From: Congzhengia minquanensis
GTDB taxonomy: Bacteria; Bacillota; Clostridia; UBA1381; UBA9506
Direction of reading: 5' to 3'
NCBI RefSeq assembly: GCF_014384785.1
Contig: NZ_JACRSU010000004.1
Location: forward strand, 186,001 to 250,000
DNA length: 64,000 bases
Within the stretch, counting starts at the first letter, position 1; each line of letters starts with the position of its first letter. The notes under the pieces were generated by a model that was given only the letters and a program-made list of their open reading frames with translations, searched no databases and was not told the DNA's origin. Below are positions 18,123-25,703 of the stretch, in pieces. The translations under genes were made by a program, and so were the position numbers.

Positions 18123-19484
18123 ATGAGAAACAAACTGTTTGATGTGGCGGTTGTAGGCGGCGGCATTTCCGGTGTGTGCGCGGCAATTGGTGCGGCGCGG
18201 GCCGGGGCACATGTAATTTTAATTGAACGGTATGGCTTTTTAGGCGGCACGCTGACCGCCTGCGGAACCGGCCCTATGATGACCTTTCACGCAGGCGAAA
18301 CCCAGGTGGTGGGCGGCGTGTGCGCCGAAGTCATTGAAAGGCTGAAACAAAAAGGTCTGTCTCCCGGTCACATTTACGACACCACAGCTTATACCTACAC
18401 GGTAACGCCCTTTGACAGCGAGGGTATGAAGCTGGAGCTGGAGGCAATGTGCCAAGAAGCCGGCGTAACGCTTTTATACCACACCTGTGTGACGGGAGTG
18501 GACAAAAAGGACGGAAAAATTACGTCTGTTTCAGTTTATCACAAAAACGGCGGAGAAAAAATCAGGGCAAAGATGTTTGTGGACGCAAGCGGAGACTGCG
18601 ACCTTTCGTTTTTAGCAGGTGCAAAGGTGAACAAGGGAAGAAAGGCAGACGGCAAGTGCCAGCCTGTGACCATGAATTTTAAAGTTACCAATGTAGACAC
18701 GGATAAAGTAAAAGTATATATTAAAACCCACGGGGAAGAGTTCCCACGGCTTAAGGGGGATTTAGGGATTGTAGACCGCTCTTCCCGGCTTTCCATCGGC
18801 GGGTTTACAAAAACGCTGCAAAATGCCCGCCGCGACGGGCGGGTGTCGTTTTTAAGAGAGGATATTCTCTTTTTTGAAACCAACCGAAAGGGCGAGTTCA
18901 TTGTAAACACCACCCGGGTGACAGGCATTGATCCAACCGACCCGGCAGACTTAACCAAAGCGGAATTTGAGGGACGAAAGCAGGCGCAGGAGATTTTAGC
19001 AGTTTTAAAGCGCGATATTTCAGGCTTTGAAGAATCCTACTTGGAATTTACTGGGCCGTTTATCGGCATTAGAAGTTCCCGGCAGATTGAGGGAAAGCAT
19101 GTGATTACAGAGGAAGAGTTGATTTCCTGCAAACGGTTTTCCGACACGGTGGCCCATGGGGGATATCCTATCGACATTCACTCGCCGGACGGGTTAAACG
19201 AAAACATGTTTGAAGAAAAGGGATTGGCGCCCGGGGCGTTTTACAGTATCCCTTTGTCTGCACTTTATGGGGAGCTGCACAATCTTATCACCGTCGGGCG
19301 GTGCATCAGCGTGACGTTTGAAGCCCAGGCAGCAGTTCGGGTGTCCCCCATTGCAGGCGCGACGGGCCATGCCGGCGGCGTAGTGGCAGCAATTTGTGCG
19401 ATTGATAATATAAATATTGATGATGTTAATATTGAAGCGGTTCAGAAGGAGTTAAAAAAACAGGGCGCGTTTCTTGCGGTTTAA
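18123..19484 (+). CDS. FAD-dependent oxidoreductase (FAD_oxidored family)
   Basis: 453 residues. The N-terminus carries the dinucleotide-binding motif VAVVGGGISGVCAAIGAARAG near residues 8-28 (core GGGISG), then LIERYGFLGGTLTACGTGP, which is characteristic of the FAD_oxidored group (PF12831). A second FAD contact, MFVDASGDCDL, lies near residue 152. The C-terminus has LITVGRCISVTFEAQAAVRV. No signal peptide or Fe-S motif is seen. The family includes many unassigned flavoenzymes of carbohydrate-degrading bacteria; the substrate is unknown. ATG 18123 follows GGAGGAATGGG. A strong terminator immediately follows. Confidence 0.85.
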   Translation: MRNKLFDVAVVGGGISGVCAAIGAARAGAHVILIERYGFLGGTLTACGTGPMMTFHAGETQVVGGVCAEVIERLKQKGLSPGHIYDTTAYTYTVTPFDSEGMKLELEAMCQEAGVTLLYHTCVTGVDKKDGKITSVSVYHKNGGEKIRAKMFVDASGDCDLSFLAGAKVNKGRKADGKCQPVTMNFKVTNVDTDKVKVYIKTHGEEFPRLKGDLGIVDRSSRLSIGGFTKTLQNARRDGRVSFLREDILFFETNRKGEFIVNTTRVTGIDPTDPADLTKAEFEGRKQAQEILAVLKRDISGFEESYLEFTGPFIGIRSSRQIEGKHVITEEELISCKRFSDTVAHGGYPIDIHSPDGLNENMFEEKGLAPGAFYSIPLSALYGELHNLITVGRCISVTFEAQAAVRVSPIAGATGHAGGVVAAICAIDNINIDDVNIEAVQKELKKQGAFLAV

Positions 19485-19521
19485 GAAAAAGAGAGCGGCT
19501 GTTTTATCAGCCGCTCTCTTT
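19485..19521. terminator. Bidirectional terminator
   Basis: AGAGAGCGGCTG (19490-19501), 6-base loop, CAGCCGCTCTCT (19508-19519): a perfect 12-bp stem between convergent genes, with an A-run on the left and TTTAAA on the right. Confidence 0.85.
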
Positions 19522-20011
19522 AAAGCTCGTGATAATAGGGGCAAATGTCTTCATACGTCCCGTTTCTCATTAAAAATCCGCCGGGGATCGTGCCAAGCTG
19601 AGTAAATCCCAGTCGTTCGTAGAGACTTCGCGCAGCAGCGTTTGTTTTTACCACCGCGTTAAACTGCAGGATACGAAACCCCAAAGCTTTTGCCTGTTTC
19701 ATGCAGTCGGTCACCAATTTCTCGCCGATATGCCGGCCCCGCAGGCCGGAGTTCACCGCATAGCTGGCGTTGCAGATGTGGCCGCACCGGCCCACGTTGT
19801 TGGGGTGGAGAATGTAAAGCCCGGCGAGGGCTCCGCTGTCTGCGTCCACAGCTACGCCGCAGTGGCTTTGGGAGGCAAAAAACGCCTTTGCACCCGACGC
19901 ATCTAAAACATCTGTCTGGGGAAAGGCAATGCCTTCTTCCACAACCTCGTTCCAAATTTCGGTCATTTGGCTTAAGTCGCTCTCGCGGTATCCTCTTAAT
20001 AGAATATTCAT
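19520..20011 (-). CDS. GNAT-family N-acetyltransferase
   Basis: 163 residues with the GNAT pattern: N-terminal strand ILLRGYRESDLSQMTEIWNE, the acetyl-CoA loop in GLRGRHIGEKLVTDCMKQAK (the R/Q-x-x-G-x-G/A equivalent is RGRHIG), and the last motif LQFNAVVKTNAAARSLYERL followed by GFTQLGTIPGGF. It transfers acetyl from acetyl-CoA to an amine; the closest general type is phosphinothricin/amino-acid acetyltransferases, but the substrate is not determinable. It is co-directional with the flavoprotein gene upstream, 16 bases away, so the two are probably co-transcribed. Confidence 0.85.
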   Translation of the reverse strand: MNILLRGYRESDLSQMTEIWNEVVEEGIAFPQTDVLDASGAKAFFASQSHCGVAVDADSGALAGLYILHPNNVGRCGHICNASYAVNSGLRGRHIGEKLVTDCMKQAKALGFRILQFNAVVKTNAAARSLYERLGFTQLGTIPGGFLMRNGTYEDICPYYHEL

Positions 20012-20027
20012 TTGAAGCGCCTCCCCG

Positions 20028-20648
20028 TTACCGAATGAAGTTTGTTCTGATTACGGGTTCGCGTGTGGGGTAGGTAATGCCGGCCTTGTTCCCGGCTTCA
20101 ATGCACGCAAGCAGCCATGCCATGTTGTTGCCCAGTGTGCGCATGGTTTGCATGCCCTCTTCGTCTTTTATCACTTCGTCGGGGGTATTGCCGTGCACCA
20201 TGTTCCAATATTGGGAGGGAACGGTGGGCATTCCGCAAATGCCAAAATATTTGTTTATCTGGTCTAACGCGGCAGACGCGCCGCCCCTGCGGCAGCTTGC
20301 TACCGCCGCAGCAGGTTTTCCGGCAAAAACAGTACTGCCAGAGTAAAACGCCCTGTCCATAAACGAGGTGATTGCACCGGAGGCGCTGGCATAGTGCACG
20401 GGGGTGCCAAACAGAAACCCGTGGGCGGTTTTTGCCTTTTCTACAAATTCGTTTACACAGTCGTCGAACACACAGCGCCCGGCCTTGCGGCAAAAGCCAC
20501 AGCCAATGCAGCCGGAAAGGGGCTTGTTCCCTAACCAGAATCGTTCTGTTTCAACGCCGTTCTTTTCTAAGGCCTGTGCAGCCTCACAAAGCGCCGTATC
20601 GGTGCAGCCCTTTTCGTGCGGGCTGCCGTTCACCAAAATTACTTTCAT
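20028..20648 (-). CDS. Iron-sulfur flavoprotein / NAD(P)H-dependent FMN reductase-like
   Basis: I chose the ATG at 20648 (MKVILVNGSPHEKG) because AAAGGA sits about nine bases upstream; the ATG at 20657 overlaps that site. About 206 residues in a flavodoxin fold. VNGSPHEKGCTDTAL is the phosphate loop for FMN. SGCIGCGFCRKAGRCVFDD gives the compact cysteine motif C-x2-C-x2-C-x5-C of iron-sulfur flavoproteins (ISF). GTPVHYASASGAITSFMDR lies near the isoalloxazine site. The family carries electrons in anaerobes and may handle oxygen or quinones. The partner is unknown. Confidence 0.85.
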   Translation of the reverse strand: MKVILVNGSPHEKGCTDTALCEAAQALEKNGVETERFWLGNKPLSGCIGCGFCRKAGRCVFDDCVNEFVEKAKTAHGFLFGTPVHYASASGAITSFMDRAFYSGSTVFAGKPAAAVASCRRGGASAALDQINKYFGICGMPTVPSQYWNMVHGNTPDEVIKDEEGMQTMRTLGNNMAWLLACIEAGNKAGITYPTREPVIRTNFIR

Positions 20649-20727
20649 GTGCGTCATTCCTTTCGTGTTGATTTATCATTATTATAGCACAGAAAGCAGA
20701 GTTGCTCAATGTTTTTTGAAAAAAAGC

Positions 20728-20756
20728 TTGACAAATGACGCGCAATGTGGTATTCT
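20728..20756 (+). promoter_or_regulatory. Promoter of the infC-rpmI-rplT operon
   Basis: TTGACA, 17 bases, TATTCT. Transcription would start near 20763 and give a leader of about 140 bases before infC. Confidence 0.8.
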
Positions 20757-20762
20757 AATTAA

Positions 20763-20900
20763 GTATTTAAGCAGAAGCCTGTACGTTTCTCACCACCAGG
20801 ATTGCCGAAGTGGTAAATATTCTCAGCTTTTTTAGTTGTGTTTATTTTTGCGGACAGGGTATCTGTCCGCATTTTTTATTTTATTTGGAGGTGTTTTTCC
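20763..20900 (+). promoter_or_regulatory. infC leader RNA with transcription attenuator
   Basis: The untranslated leader contains an intrinsic terminator placed before the infC ribosome site: GCGGACAG (20850-20857), loop GGTAT, CTGTCCGC (20863-20870), then ATTTTTTATTTTA. In Bacillus the infC-rpmI-rplT leader is attenuated in response to free L20, and Rfam has an L20 leader family for Firmicutes. Position and terminator match that scheme. I cannot confirm the L20-binding pseudoknot by eye. Confidence 0.7.
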
Positions 20901-21422
20901 ATTAGTAAACAAGATTTGTTGATTAACGAAGAAATCAGAGTAAAAGAGGTTAGGCTCGTCGGACAAGACGGCGCTCCCCTCGGAATTACAACGTCTGCCG
21001 ACGCTTTGGAACAGGCCTATGCAAAAAATTTAGACCTGGTTTTAATCGCGCCCAAGGCCGAGCCGCCCGTGTGCAAAATTATGGACTACGGGAAATATAA
21101 GTTCGAGCTTGCCAAACGTGACAAAGAAGCAAGGAAAAATCAAAAGGTAGTCAGTATTAAGGAAATACGGGTTTCTCCGTCCATCGACAATCACGATTTT
21201 GAAACGAAGGTAAACCACACCAAAAAGTTTTTGTCAGACGGCGACAAAGTTAAAATCACGGTGCGCTTCCGCGGCCGTGAAGTTCATCACAGTGCTTTAG
21301 GGTTCCAGCTTTTAGAGAGATTTAAAGAAGCTGTGTCGGAATTCGGCGCAGTAGACAAACCGCCCAAGCTTGAGGGAAAGAACATGAGTATGGTCGTGTC
21401 TCCAAAGGGAGCCGCTAAATAA
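20901..21422 (+). CDS. infC: Translation initiation factor IF-3, AUU start
   Basis: 173 residues. The native N-terminus (SKQDLLINEEIRVKEVRLV) aligns with IF-3 directly from codon 20901, which is ATT. GGAGGTG lies seven bases before it. An in-frame ATG at 20838 would add 21 residues overlapping the attenuator and is not credible. The AUU start is a known property of infC, used for self-regulation because IF-3 rejects non-canonical starts. Motifs: VLIAPKAEPPVCKIMDYGK in the N-domain, then KVKITVRFRGREVHH and the C-domain (LEGKNMSMVVSPK). First gene of the infC-rpmI-rplT operon. Confidence 0.93.
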   Translation: MSKQDLLINEEIRVKEVRLVGQDGAPLGITTSADALEQAYAKNLDLVLIAPKAEPPVCKIMDYGKYKFELAKRDKEARKNQKVVSIKEIRVSPSIDNHDFETKVNHTKKFLSDGDKVKITVRFRGREVHHSALGFQLLERFKEAVSEFGAVDKPPKLEGKNMSMVVSPKGAAK

Positions 21423-21451
21423 ATTAATATTTCGGAAGGGGTTATACCATT

Positions 21452-21649
21452 ATGCCTAAGATCAAAACACATAGAGCGAGTGCTAAAAGGTTTAGAATTA
21501 CCAAAAACGGTAAAGTGAAAATGAAACACAATTACACAAGCCACATTCTGACGAAGAAATCGACCAAGAGAAAGAGAAAGCTCAGAAAGGGTGCTTATGC
21601 GTCCAATGCGAATTTAAAGACCATTAAGAAGATGATTCCTTATAAATAA
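21452..21649 (+). CDS. rpmI: 50S ribosomal protein L35
   Basis: 65 residues, very basic, with the L35 signature [14 protein letters not shown] and a C-terminal [10 protein letters not shown]. Second gene of the classic infC-rpmI-rplT operon. GGAAGGGG lies before the ATG. It binds 23S rRNA in the large subunit. Confidence 0.97.
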   Translation: MPKIKTHRASAKRFRITKNGKVKMKHNYTSHILTKKSTKRKRKLRKGAYASNANLKTIKKMIPYK

Positions 21650-21696
21650 TTTCGCAAATTCGCTATAGAAAATAAATATTTTGGAGGTAACTACAA

Positions 21697-22050
21697 ATGG
21701 CAAGAATTAAGGGCGCTGTCACCACGCGCAAAAGACATAAAAGAATTTTAAAACTGGCAAAGGGCTACAGAGGTGCGAAAAGCAAACAGTTCAGAACAGC
21801 AAAAGAAGCGGTTATGAAATCTTTGGCTTACGCTTATGTCGGCCGTAAGCAGAGAAAGAGAAACTTCCGTCAGCTGTGGATTGCCAGAATTTCTGCTCAG
21901 GCAAAAATGAACGGCATGAACTATTCAACGTTCATGAACGGTTTGAAAAAAGCGGGCATTGAAATGAACCGCAAAATGCTTTCTGAAATCGCAATCAGCG
22001 ACAAAGAAGCCTTTGCAGCTTTGGTGGAAAAAGCCAAGGCAAGCTTATAA
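21697..22050 (+). CDS. rplT: 50S ribosomal protein L20
   Basis: 117 residues, the family length, starting [15 protein letters not shown] and containing [21 protein letters not shown]20 assembles early on 23S rRNA and, in Bacillus, represses its own operon by binding the leader. TTGGAGGTAAC precedes the ATG. A terminator begins 11 bases after the stop. Confidence 0.97.
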   Translation: MARIKGAVTTRKRHKRILKLAKGYRGAKSKQFRTAKEAVMKSLAYAYVGRKQRKRNFRQLWIARISAQAKMNGMNYSTFMNGLKKAGIEMNRKMLSEIAISDKEAFAALVEKAKASL

Positions 22051-22061
22051 ACCGCAAATAA

Positions 22062-22104
22062 AGCTGCTGCATGGCTTATGTTATGCAGCAGCTATTTCTT
22101 TATT
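22062..22104 (+). terminator. Terminator of the ribosomal protein operon
   Basis: AGCTGCTGCAT (22062-22072), 10-base loop, ATGCAGCAGCT (22083-22093): an 11-bp perfect stem followed by ATTTCTTTATTCTTT. It ends just before the ychF ribosome site. Confidence 0.8.
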
Positions 22105-22126
22105 CTTTAAAAAAGGTGGTTCAATC

Positions 22127-23224
22127 ATGAAATTAGGAATCGTGGGGCTTCCCAACGTGGGAAAGTCCACTCTTTTTAACGCCATCACCCAAGCAGGGGC
22201 AGAGTCTGCAAACTATCCTTTTTGTACCATAGAGCCCAATGTGGGAATTGTGGCCGTGCCGGACGAGCGGCTGAACGTTTTGGCGGAGATGTATCATCCC
22301 CAAAAAGTGACCCATGCCGTTATTGAGTTTGTTGACATTGCCGGTTTGGTGAAGGGCGCCAGCCGCGGCGAAGGGCTGGGCAACAAGTTTTTGTCCCATA
22401 TACGGCAGGTGGACGCCATTGTCCACGTTGTCCGCTGCTTTGACGACTCTAATATCATTCATGTGGAGGGCTCTGTCGACCCCGTCCGTGACGTGGAAAC
22501 CATTAACTTAGAGCTTATTTTTGCAGATTTGGAAATGGTGGAAAAACGCCTGGATAAGACAAGAAAGCTCATGAAGTCCGGCGAAAAAAAGTATAAAATT
22601 GAAGTGGAATTTTTAGAAAAGCTGAAAGAGGTTTTAGAAGCGGGCAAGCCCGCCCGGTCGCTTGCGCTTTCCGACGAGGAGGAAGAGCTTGCAAGGGAAA
22701 TTGACCTTTTAACCTTTAAGCCTGTGCTGTATGCTGCCAACGTGGGAGAGGACGATTTTGCAGGCGGCATTGAAAACAACGAATATGTAAAAATTTTAGA
22801 GGAGCTGGCAGAATCGGAAGGTTCGGAGGTTATGCCCATTTCCGCCAAAATTGAAGAGGACATTTCAGCCTTAGAACCGGAGGAAAAACAGGAATATTTA
22901 GACGAACTGGGTATTAACGAGTCTGGTTTGGACAGGCTGGTGAAGAAAAGCTATAAGCTTTTGGGGCTGATCAGCTATTTAACAGCAGGTGAGCCGGAGG
23001 TGCGTGCATGGACCATAACTGCCGGCACCAAAGCACCTCAGGCCGCGGGGAAAATTCATACGGATTTTGAAAAAGGCTTTATCCGTGCCGAGGTGGTGCG
23101 GTTTCAGGATTTAATTCACTGCGGAACCTATGCCGCTGCCCGTGAAAAGGGACTTGTGCGCTCTGAGGGCAAGGAATATGTGATGTGCGACGGCGACGTT
23201 GTTCTATTCCGATTTAATGTTTGA
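22127..23224 (+). CDS. ychF: Obg-like ATPase YchF
   Basis: 365 residues from ATG 22127, which follows AAAAGGTGG and opens directly with MKLGIVGLPNVGKSTLFNAI, the P-loop. G3 is DIAGLVKGASRGEGLGN. The ATP-specific G4 replacement falls in PVLYAANVGEDDF, in place of the GTPase NKxD. The C-terminal TGS domain (VRAWTITAGTKAPQAAGKIH) ends in EYVMCDGDVVLFRFNV. YchF/OLA1 binds ribosomes and acts in stress responses. The length is exactly the family's. It follows the rplT terminator and precedes a long region of hairpins. Confidence 0.95.
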   Translation: MKLGIVGLPNVGKSTLFNAITQAGAESANYPFCTIEPNVGIVAVPDERLNVLAEMYHPQKVTHAVIEFVDIAGLVKGASRGEGLGNKFLSHIRQVDAIVHVVRCFDDSNIIHVEGSVDPVRDVETINLELIFADLEMVEKRLDKTRKLMKSGEKKYKIEVEFLEKLKEVLEAGKPARSLALSDEEEELAREIDLLTFKPVLYAANVGEDDFAGGIENNEYVKILEELAESEGSEVMPISAKIEEDISALEPEEKQEYLDELGINESGLDRLVKKSYKLLGLISYLTAGEPEVRAWTITAGTKAPQAAGKIHTDFEKGFIRAEVVRFQDLIHCGTYAAAREKGLVRSEGKEYVMCDGDVVLFRFNV

Positions 23225-23288
23225 TTGTAAAAAATAAACAAATTATATAGTTAAATAATCTTATTAATTGTGCAAGCTGTATATTGAT

Positions 23289-23311
23289 TTTTAGCATGTC
23301 CTATGCTAAAA
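23289..23311. repeat. 9-bp inverted repeat TTTTAGCAT/ATGCTAAAA
   Basis: Perfect arms separated by five bases in the AT-rich stretch after ychF. No T-run follows, so it looks more like a protein-binding palindrome than a terminator. No gene starts next to it. Confidence 0.4.
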
Positions 23312-23353
23312 TTAAAACATGGATATGCTTTATGTGTGTATCTTGTGTGTGTT

Positions 23354-23402
23354 GAGATGCCGCAGCAATTTATTTTGCTGCGGCATCTCGTGTTTTGTGT
23401 TC
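23354..23402 (+). terminator. Strong intrinsic terminator
   Basis: GAGATGCCGCAGCAA (23354-23368), 6-base loop, TTGCTGCGGCATCTC (23375-23389): a perfect 15-bp stem, followed by GTGTTTTGTGTT. It probably ends ychF transcription. Confidence 0.8.
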
Positions 23403-23455
23403 AATAAAAGCAAAAATTTAGCACGGCAGATAGAAAAAGGCAGTTTTCGTGCGAG

Positions 23456-23490
23456 ATAAAACAGCAGGCATTTTGCCTGCTGTTTTTGTT
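23456..23490. terminator. Second terminator, usable on both strands
   Basis: ACAGCAGGCA (23461-23470), loop TTT, TGCCTGCTGT (23474-23483), extended by AAA/TTT, with T-rich DNA on the right and an ATAAAA run on the left. It is about 55 bases beyond the end of the sialidase-like gene and can terminate it on the minus strand. Confidence 0.8.
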
Positions 23491-23525
23491 TATATAAAAA
23501 TTTATTTGTACGGTGGATAGAAGTT

Positions 23526-23537
23526 GCTAATATTAGC
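23526..23537. promoter_or_regulatory. Operator-like palindrome GCTAATATTAGC
   Basis: A perfect 12-bp palindrome just past the 3' end of the sialidase-like gene. Related sequence (CTAATATT...AATATTAGC) lies in the divergent regulatory region 25599-25622 and in the LacI gene promoter (TTGCTAATA). It may be an auxiliary site for the LacI regulator; this is inferred from sequence likeness only. Confidence 0.4.
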
Positions 23538-23544
23538 ACCAATT

Positions 23545-24741
23545 TTAGTCGTCTACTTCCGACCAAAGCCCTGACAAAAATTCTTTCGGAATTTTATGCA
23601 AACGGGTAACGGTTTTTTGGGTTTCGGCCAAATAATAGTTTCCGCCGCATTCAAACAAGTCGGGATAACTCATGCCCTCTTTTTTATCTTCGCTGAACAA
23701 AACAATTTCGGGCTTCGACCATTTGATGGTTTTACCATTTTCCGAATCGCACTCCACGCCCCCGCAGAGCCATGCGGGGTTTCGGCCGCCCCATTCCTCT
23801 CCGTTGGTGTTGTGGAACCAGTAAAGATATTTTCCGTTTTTACACTTCCAAACAAAATTTGCCGCTCTGGGGTGCTTCATCTCGGTGCCGTCGGCAAAGC
23901 ATTGATAGCGCGGCGCATCAAAGGTGCGTCCTCCATTTTGGCTTCTCGTGTAACCAGGCATTCCGTCTATGGTGCGGAACACGTCGTAAATGGTGCCGTC
24001 AGACAGGGGAACATAACAGTGTTCTTCGGAAATTCTTGTGCCGGCGGGGCTTTGAATGCCCTTGGTTCCCTCCGGCAATGTTTCCCACCGAATTTTTTCC
24101 GGGTCTTTTTCCGTCAGCAAATTGTCGCTTTTTAACAATACGCCCTCTGTTCGATAGAGAACATCGCCGTTTTGATACATAATTTTGTTCATGGGATGAT
24201 AAAATGCGCCGCCCAATGCAAAAGGATTGCTCACGTTCCAAAAGCAACGCCTTGTTTTGCCCCGCACTTTGATGGGATTTGCAAAGTCAATGTCAAAGTC
24301 GCGCATGGGAATTTCGAATCGTTTTTTGCTCCAGGTTTGACCGTTGTCGTCGCTGTATTTAAAACAAAAAATGCCAAAGCCCATATCGAACCGCTGTGCG
24401 CGGGAAACTGTGCCGTCGGCTTCTTCAATTTCATCATCTGTGTTCAGTCCGTCTGTGTTGAAGTCATAAAAGCAATAAATTCTGCCGAAGTCTGTTTTAA
24501 ACAGGCTGGAGTAGGAGCTCTCGAAAGGGGAATCGTCAATTCTTTTAAGCTCAGACCAGGTTTTTCCTAAGTCGCGGCTGAGCGCAATGCCCACAAATGT
24601 ATTCTTCGTGCCTTCTGCGCCTTCACCGGTGGTGATGGTGTAAACCCATGTGCCATTGTCCGCCTCGATTAGCTTGGGCTGGTCGGCATATCCAATGGAG
24701 GGCAAAATCAAACCATTTTTAATGTTTTTAAAATCGTCCAT
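23545..24741 (-). CDS. Sialidase-like (BNR/Asp-box) cytoplasmic protein
   Basis: 398 residues from ATG 24741 (MDDFKNIKNGLILPS). The upstream in-frame GTG at 24753 lies inside the AAGGAG site and is rejected. Three Asp-box repeats are visible: SRDLGKTW (near 55), SDDNGQTW (near 130) and SQNGGRTF (near 263), the hallmark of six-bladed sialidase-type propellers. No signal peptide, so it acts in the cytosol or is not a classic secreted sialidase. It follows the HpcH aldolase gene by 15 bases under a shared promoter. Hydrolysis of a glycoside or lactone feeding the sugar-acid pathway is inferred. Confidence 0.75.
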   Translation of the reverse strand: MDDFKNIKNGLILPSIGYADQPKLIEADNGTWVYTITTGEGAEGTKNTFVGIALSRDLGKTWSELKRIDDSPFESSYSSLFKTDFGRIYCFYDFNTDGLNTDDEIEEADGTVSRAQRFDMGFGIFCFKYSDDNGQTWSKKRFEIPMRDFDIDFANPIKVRGKTRRCFWNVSNPFALGGAFYHPMNKIMYQNGDVLYRTEGVLLKSDNLLTEKDPEKIRWETLPEGTKGIQSPAGTRISEEHCYVPLSDGTIYDVFRTIDGMPGYTRSQNGGRTFDAPRYQCFADGTEMKHPRAANFVWKCKNGKYLYWFHNTNGEEWGGRNPAWLCGGVECDSENGKTIKWSKPEIVLFSEDKKEGMSYPDLFECGGNYYLAETQKTVTRLHKIPKEFLSGLWSEVDD

Positions 24742-24756
24742 CGTTTTATTCACTCC

Positions 24757-25512
24757 TTATTGTTTTTGTTCTGCCATGTTCAGCGCGGCTTTTGCACCTT
24801 CCGAAACAAAAACCGTGTCCATTCCCAGCGCCAGAAACGTAAATCCCGAAGATATCGCCTCGGAAACGTTTTCCTGCGTGGGCGTTACAATGTGCTGCCC
24901 TGCGGCTTTTTTATGGCGCTTGCAAGCGGCGAGCACTTTCTGCATGGCGTCTTTCACCGTTTTGTGGCCGGTCTGACCGGGAATTCCGTAAGAGCCGGAT
25001 AGGTCGTAAGGACCAATAAACACACCGTCTACGCCGTCTACCGTCAAAATTTCATCTATGTTTTCCACTGCGGCTTTTGTTTCAACCATCACAATCACCA
25101 CGGTTTCGCAGTTTGCACGTTTCACATAGTCATCAAAGCTGTCGCCCCAGTCGTTCGCCCGAACAAAGGCAAATCCGCGGACGCCCTCCGGCGGATATTT
25201 GCACGCGGCAACGGCTTTTTTTGCTTCCTCTGCGGAATTTACCATGGGAACAATAATGCCTTTTGCTCCGCAGTCTAAATATTTTCGGATTTCGACCGTA
25301 TTATTTTCGCTTGCCCGAACCATTGGAAAAACGCCGTATTTTTCCATAGACCTGGCGATGTTGGTGAACTCCTTTAAAGAGGTTTCTGTGTGCTCCATGT
25401 CCACCGCCAGCCACCGAAAGCCTGCGTTTGCAAGAATTTCAGCCGCCGCCGGACTGCCCGTTTGAATCCAGCTCCCGTAAAGGGGGGTTAACGCCAATAA
25501 ATCCTTTCTCAT
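24757..25512 (-). CDS. HpcH/HpaI-family 2-keto-3-deoxy sugar acid aldolase
   Basis: 251 residues, a TIM-barrel class II pyruvate aldolase of the HpcH/HpaI family. Visible motifs: GSWIQTGSPAAAEILANAGF at the start, WLAVDMEHTETS with the usual catalytic region, IVMVETKAAVENIDEI with the metal-binding glutamate, and GVFIGPYDLSGSYG with the metal aspartate. The family cleaves 2-keto-3-deoxy sugar acids into pyruvate and an aldehyde, as in rhamnonate degradation. With the divergent IlvD/Edd dehydratase it completes an aldonate pathway. ATG 25512 follows AGGACAGGT. First gene of the minus-strand unit. Confidence 0.85.
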   Translation of the reverse strand: MRKDLLALTPLYGSWIQTGSPAAAEILANAGFRWLAVDMEHTETSLKEFTNIARSMEKYGVFPMVRASENNTVEIRKYLDCGAKGIIVPMVNSAEEAKKAVAACKYPPEGVRGFAFVRANDWGDSFDDYVKRANCETVVIVMVETKAAVENIDEILTVDGVDGVFIGPYDLSGSYGIPGQTGHKTVKDAMQKVLAACKRHKKAAGQHIVTPTQENVSEAISSGFTFLALGMDTVFVSEGAKAALNMAEQKQ

Positions 25513-25547
25513 TCATACCTGTCCTTTCATTTTCCGTCTTGGTTGGA

Positions 25548-25576
25548 ATTATAACGGAAAAGCACCGGCTTGTCAA
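25548..25576 (-). promoter_or_regulatory. Promoter of the aldolase-sialidase unit
   Basis: Minus strand: TTGACA, 17 bases, TATAAT, about 36 bases before the aldolase ATG. Confidence 0.8.
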
Positions 25577-25598
25577 TGACTTTGGCCTGAATTTATTA

Positions 25599-25620
25599 CT
25601 AATATTTTAATGAATATTAG
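25599..25620. promoter_or_regulatory. Operator-like inverted repeat between divergent promoters
   Basis: CTAATATT, six bases, AATATTAG: perfect 8-bp arms, placed between the two divergent promoters and so suited to coordinate control by the adjacent LacI-type regulator. Confidence 0.5.
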
Positions 25621-25653
25621 CGGCGGTTTTACAGGAATTATGAGGAAAGGTAA

Positions 25654-25682
25654 TTGACAATATTGCTAATAACGCATATAAT
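25654..25682 (+). promoter_or_regulatory. Promoter of the LacI regulator and dehydratase genes
   Basis: TTGACA, 17 bases, TATAAT. The spacer holds TTGCTAATA, a half-copy of the palindrome found at 23526, so the gene may be autoregulated. Confidence 0.8.
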
Positions 25683-25703
25683 TACACCCAAGGGGTGTGG
25701 AAA

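Noticed and set aside
20795..20830. tRNA-like GCCGAAGTGGTAAAT sequence in the infC leader
   Set aside because: No acceptor or T-arm pairing; it belongs to the structured leader.
20838..20900. N-terminal extension of IF-3 from ATG 20838
   Set aside because: The extension overlaps the attenuator hairpin, lacks a ribosome site and has no IF-3 homology.
23321..23458. 45-codon open frame after ychF
   Set aside because: Runs straight through a 15-bp terminator stem, has no ribosome site and an unlikely Cys-rich product.
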